The notes beneath the pieces were generated by a model. That model was given only the letters and a program-made list of their open reading frames with translations. It was not told the origin of the DNA and ran no database searches. A DNA stretch of 8,197 nucleotides, taken from contig DAINMX010000276.1 in the NCBI GenBank assembly GCA_036736205.1, positions 1 to 8,197 on the forward strand, read 5' to 3'. This document shows, piece after piece, positions 5,728 to 8,197 of this stretch; the first letter of the stretch is position 1; the number at the start of each line of letters is the position of its first letter. The translations under genes were made by a program, and so were the position numbers. The DNA is from XYA12-FULL-58-9 sp001798605. GTDB taxonomy: Bacteria > Myxococcota > XYA12-FULL-58-9.

Positions 5728-6633
5728 GTGGCCGCCTTCCTCGAAATCCTCCTCACCTTCCCAACCGTATTGTTCTCCGTGCCCCTCGCCTTGAGCCTGT
5801 TCTACTGGCTGTTCGTTATTGTGGGTGCGATCGATATCGAATTCCTCGATGCAGTCACGGGTGCCGGAGCCGATGGGGCTGTTGAGGGTGCGGTGGAAGG
5901 GGCGACAGAAGGCGTGGCAGATGCTGCGGCGCACGGAGTCGCCGAAGGCGTGGCAGATGCTGCGGCGCACGGAGTCGCCGAAGGGGTGGCTGATGCTGCG
6001 GCGCACGGAGTCGCCGAAGGCGTCGCCGATTCGGCCAGCGACGGTGCCATCGAAGGAGCAGTTCATGCGTCAGGCGGTCTTGCCATGGTTCTCAGTCTGC
6101 TGAGGATTGGCAAGGTTCCCATTACCATTACTTTCAGTTTGATCTTCCTTTCTGCATGGTTTTTCTCCGCTGTGGGTATGGCCTTTCTGGGCACCACCCT
6201 CACAAATGCGGGCTTGCTTGGGACGTTGGCAAAAACCGGCCTGGCGATTGCATCATTTCTGGCGGGAGGCGCGTTGACCTCTTTTGTCACGCGACCCTTG
6301 GCCAAGATATTTGGCCTGCAGGAGGCTGTGGGTTCCACACAATTGATAGGCCAAACAGCAAAGGTTTCGACCTTCTCCGTCAGTGAACGTCATGGGCAAG
6401 CGACACGAAATCACGAGGATGCCGACCTCTTGCTGCAAGTGCGCTGCGGTGGCCCCAACGATCTGACAAAGGGAGACGAGGTCAGGATTATTGGCTACAA
6501 CGAGAGCAACAACACATACAAGGTGCGCCCGCTCAGGAAGCATCCGCTACTCGAGACGGCGAAAGTGATGGCAGCTCCGCCGCCTGCAGATGATCCACTT
6601 GTCGAGGAGCGGGAGTTGGAGACCGAGACGTAG
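5728..6633 (+). CDS. YqiJ/NfeD-like membrane protein with OB-fold and a long Gly/Ala repeat loop
   Basis: A 301-residue protein with one span at about 11-35, a large hydrophilic repeat loop at 49-116, two more spans at about 129-153 and 160-185, a C-terminal beta-rich OB-fold-like domain at about 200-268 (LIGQTAKV then TKGDEVRIIGYN, typical NfeD/YqiJ pattern) and an acidic tail. The segment LLRIGKVPI before the second span resembles YqiJ. The flotillin gene immediately downstream reproduces the yqiJ-yqiK gene order of enterobacteria, where the OB-fold protein is the partner of the flotillin. By the positive-inside rule (Arg 126, Lys 129, Arg 189, Lys 193) the loop and the OB-fold both face the cytoplasm. 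The loop is far longer than I expect for YqiJ and is built from a strict four-residue pattern, described as its own feature. The start is GTG, the first possible after in-frame TAG codons (5716-5718); its ribosome site is weak. The family call is probable, the role inferred from context. Confidence 0.78.
   Translation: MAAFLEILLTFPTVLFSVPLALSLFYWLFVIVGAIDIEFLDAVTGAGADGAVEGAVEGATEGVADAAAHGVAEGVADAAAHGVAEGVADAAAHGVAEGVADSASDGAIEGAVHASGGLAMVLSLLRIGKVPITITFSLIFLSAWFFSAVGMAFLGTTLTNAGLLGTLAKTGLAIASFLAGGALTSFVTRPLAKIFGLQEAVGSTQLIGQTAKVSTFSVSERHGQATRNHEDADLLLQVRCGGPNDLTKGDEVRIIGYNESNNTYKVRPLRKHPLLETAKVMAAPPPADDPLVEERELETET
5908..6042 (+). repeat. In-frame 36-bp tandem repeat, three full copies plus a degenerate fourth
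   Basis: Copies run 5908-5943, 5944-5979 and 5980-6015, with a diverged partial copy from 6016. Copies 1 and 2 are identical over 36 bp; copy 3 differs at two third-codon positions. Each encodes the 12-mer EGVADAAAHGVA. The unit length is a multiple of three, so copy-number change keeps the frame. The repeat is also open in other frames, producing false reading frames on the minus strand. Identity at synonymous sites points to recent duplication by slippage or unequal recombination, and the copy number may be misassembled from short reads. Confidence 0.95.
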
Positions 6634-6637
6634 AACC

Positions 6638-6657
6638 GCGGCGCATTGTAACGCCGC
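6638..6657 (+). other. GC hairpin 1 between the YqiJ-like and flotillin genes
   Basis: GCGGCG (6638-6643) and CGCCGC (6652-6657) form a six-pair all-GC stem with an 8-nt loop, starting 5 nt after the stop of the upstream gene. No T run follows, so it is not a standard terminator. It may protect the 3' end of the upstream message or tune expression of the next gene. Confidence 0.45.
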
Positions 6658-6678
6658 TTGAAACAATTTGGAACACCC

Positions 6679-6704
6679 CGCGACGAATGGGTCGCGTCGG
6701 TTTT
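6679..6704 (+). other. GC hairpin 2 with short T tract, possible attenuator
   Basis: CGCGAC (6679-6684) and GTCGCG (6691-6696) form a perfect six-pair stem around a 6-nt loop. Four T residues lie at 6701-6704, directly before the GGGAGG ribosome site. The stem is short and the T tract brief, so termination would be partial at most. Its place right before the translation start suggests an effect on the ratio of the two proteins; this is inference. Confidence 0.4.
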
Positions 6705-6710
6705 GGGAGG
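6705..6710 (+). promoter_or_regulatory. Strong ribosome binding site of the flotillin gene
   Basis: GGGAGG with a 6-nt spacer to the ATG at 6717. It is much stronger than the site of the upstream YqiJ-like gene, implying higher translation of the flotillin, as expected if it forms a large oligomer. Confidence 0.75.
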
Positions 6711-6716
6711 AACGCC

Positions 6717-8197
6717 ATGCCCGCAAATTTGGATACCAGCCTGCTCATGATCATCGGTGTCGTCGTAGGCATTCTCTTCTTTGTCGTCATCGGTGCCGCG
6801 CTGATCATCAGCAAATTTTACCGCAAGGTGGAACAAGGCCATGCGTTGGTGGTGAACAAGATTGGCAAGACCACCGTGTCGTTCACGGGCGGTCTGGTTC
6901 TGCCCATCATCCACCGCGCGGAGATCATGGACATCTCGCTCAAGACCATCGAGATCGACCGGCGCGGCAAAGAGGGGCTCATCTGCGCTGACAACATTCG
7001 TGCTGACATCAAGGTGACATTCTTTGTTCGGGTGAACAAGACTCAGGAGGATGTCCTCAAGGTGGCACAGTCGGTTGGTTGTACCCGCGCCTCGAAGCAG
7101 GACACAGTCGAGGAGCTCTTCAATGCCAAGTTCTCCGAGGCGCTCAAGACCGTCGGCTACAACATGGAGTTCGTGTCGCTCTACAACAAACGCGACGACT
7201 TCAAAGAACGTATCATCAAAGTGATTGGCACCGACCTCAACGGGTATTCCTTAGAGGATGCCGCCATCGACTTTCTCGAGCAGACCCCCCTCGACTCGCT
7301 CGACGAGGACAACATCCTCGACGCCAATGGCATCCGCAAGATCACCGAGCTCACGGTGGCGCAGCACGTCTTTACCAACGAGAAACAGAATTGGGAAAGG
7401 CAGGAAATCACCCGCCAGAATGTCACTGCACGTGAGCGCATCCTCGATCTCGAGCGGCAACAGGCTGAGGCCGAGGCTAAGCAGCGACGTGAGGTCGAAA
7501 CGGTAAAAGCGGAGGCTGAGGCGCAGACCGAAGTGCGCCAGGCTGAGGAGCGTGCCCGGGCCGAAGCGGCCAAGATCGATGCCGATGAGGCAATCGCACT
7601 TGAAGACGAGGAGCGCAAACGCAAGGTTGCGGTGGCACAGAAGAATCGCGAGCGCGTCGTCGCCGTCGAGCAGGAGCGCGTCCTCAAGGACCGCAACCTC
7701 GAAGCCATCGGCCGTCAGCGTGAAGAACAGATCAACTTGATCAACAAGGACAAAGCTCTCGAGGTGGAGAAGAAGGCCATTGCCGACGTTATTCGTGAAC
7801 GGGTGGCCGTCGAGAAGACTGTGGCGCAGGAAGAGGAGCAGATAAAAGACCTACGCGCCATTGCCGGTGCCGAGCGCCACAAGAAGACCACCATTATTAC
7901 TGCCGAGGGAGTGGCGGAAGAGGCGTTGGTCAAGGACATCAAGGCAGCCGAGGCCAAGGAGCGGGCCGCCTCCCATCTGGCCAAGGAGCGCATCATCGCC
8001 GCTGAGGCCATGCTCGAAGCATCGGAGAAGGAGACCCGCGCGCGTATTCGTATCTCTGAGGGCGTCCAGGCTGAGACTGCAGCCCCTGGGCTCGGTCAAG
8101 TCCGCGTCAAGGAGGCGGACGCCGTGGCGCGCGAGAAGCTCGGCATGGTAGACGTTCGGGTCAAAGAGGCCGATGCCAATGCCATAGAGAAGGTCGG
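6717..8197 (+). CDS. Flotillin-like SPFH protein of the YqiK type, 3' end outside the window
   Basis: The frame is open for 493 codons to the right edge with no stop, so it is a 5'-complete, 3'-partial gene. An N-terminal membrane anchor lies at about residues 9-32, followed by FYRKVEQGHALVV (34-46). An SPFH/Band 7 domain spans about 36-195 (TGGLVLPIIHRAEIMDISLK at 57-76, then IKVTFFVRV). A long Glu/Ala/Arg-rich coiled coil runs from about 220 to the edge. This is the flotillin layout; these proteins assemble into large membrane-bound rings or cages and order lipid microdomains. Near the edge the motif VRVKEADA occurs twice (462-469 and 480-487), 18 residues apart. A Pro-Gly (457-458) interrupts the coil just before it. 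YqiK proteins usually run on for a hundred or more residues. It lies 83 bp after the YqiJ-like gene and is very probably in one operon with it. Confidence 0.92.
   Translation, partial: MPANLDTSLLMIIGVVVGILFFVVIGAALIISKFYRKVEQGHALVVNKIGKTTVSFTGGLVLPIIHRAEIMDISLKTIEIDRRGKEGLICADNIRADIKVTFFVRVNKTQEDVLKVAQSVGCTRASKQDTVEELFNAKFSEALKTVGYNMEFVSLYNKRDDFKERIIKVIGTDLNGYSLEDAAIDFLEQTPLDSLDEDNILDANGIRKITELTVAQHVFTNEKQNWERQEITRQNVTARERILDLERQQAEAEAKQRREVETVKAEAEAQTEVRQAEERARAEAAKIDADEAIALEDEERKRKVAVAQKNRERVVAVEQERVLKDRNLEAIGRQREEQINLINKDKALEVEKKAIADVIRERVAVEKTVAQEEEQIKDLRAIAGAERHKKTTIITAEGVAEEALVKDIKAAEAKERAASHLAKERIIAAEAMLEASEKETRARIRISEGVQAETAAPGLGQVRVKEADAVAREKLGMVDVRVKEADANAIEKV

Noticed and set aside
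5908..6042. CRISPR-like array
   Set aside because: The repeats are directly adjacent without unique spacers and keep the reading frame of a membrane protein.
5572..6066. Minus-strand reading frames across the YqiJ-like gene with periodic Ser/Ala/Pro or Arg/Ser motifs
   Set aside because: They stay open only because the 36-bp repeat is in frame and lacks stops; their apparent repeats are the same DNA repeat read backwards.

Overview
The window looks like chromosomal sequence from a moderately GC-rich member of the Myxococcota or a close relative (former deltaproteobacteria, including Bradymonadota-like lineages). The main support is a Ser/Thr protein kinase with an N-terminal zinc ribbon, an HRDxxPQN catalytic loop, one membrane span and an outer region resembling the AgmX/PglI-type C-terminal tail common in those bacteria. 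A TPR plus double cyclic-nucleotide-binding protein fits the same background. The organism assignment is inference from domain style; no rRNA or other marker is present. I see no mobile element, CRISPR array, tRNA or rRNA.

Layout, left to right. A sigma70-like promoter (3-30) precedes a small two-CBS-domain protein (70-513, +). About 270 bp follow without a convincing gene but with small GC-rich inverted repeats, then a 105-residue protein of unknown function (783-1100, +). Next is a 440-residue TPR plus tandem cNMP-binding protein (1246-2568, +). It converges, with a 77-bp gap, on a minus-strand pair: a 10-TM EamA/DMT-type permease (5605-4634) followed by the receptor-like Ser/Thr kinase (preferred start 4547, end 2646). 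A 122-bp divergent spacer (5606-5727) leads into a plus-strand pair of the YqiJ-YqiK type. The first gene is a three-TM protein with a C-terminal OB-fold (5728-6633). The second is a flotillin/SPFH protein (6717 to the right edge), which is cut off with no stop codon inside the window.

How the parts may work together. The left half is rich in small-ligand sensing and signalling domains: CBS (adenylates), cNMP-binding domains, and a membrane kinase with an extracytoplasmic sensor. Nothing in the sequence proves that they act in one pathway. The right-hand pair is a recognised functional unit: NfeD/YqiJ-type OB-fold membrane proteins partner flotillin-like SPFH proteins in membrane microdomain assemblies.

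The most unusual signal is inside the YqiJ-like protein. The loop between its first two membrane spans is an uninterrupted run of 17 four-residue units (residues 49-116). Position 1 is always Asp, Glu or His and position 2 is always Gly, Ala or Ser. Part of this run is encoded by an almost perfect 36-bp tandem repeat. Other points worth a second look are two GC-rich hairpins between the YqiJ-like gene and the flotillin gene, two diverged copies of the tail domain outside the kinase membrane span, the loss of the phosphate-binding Arg in the second cNMP domain, and uncertain non-ATG starts for the permease and kinase.
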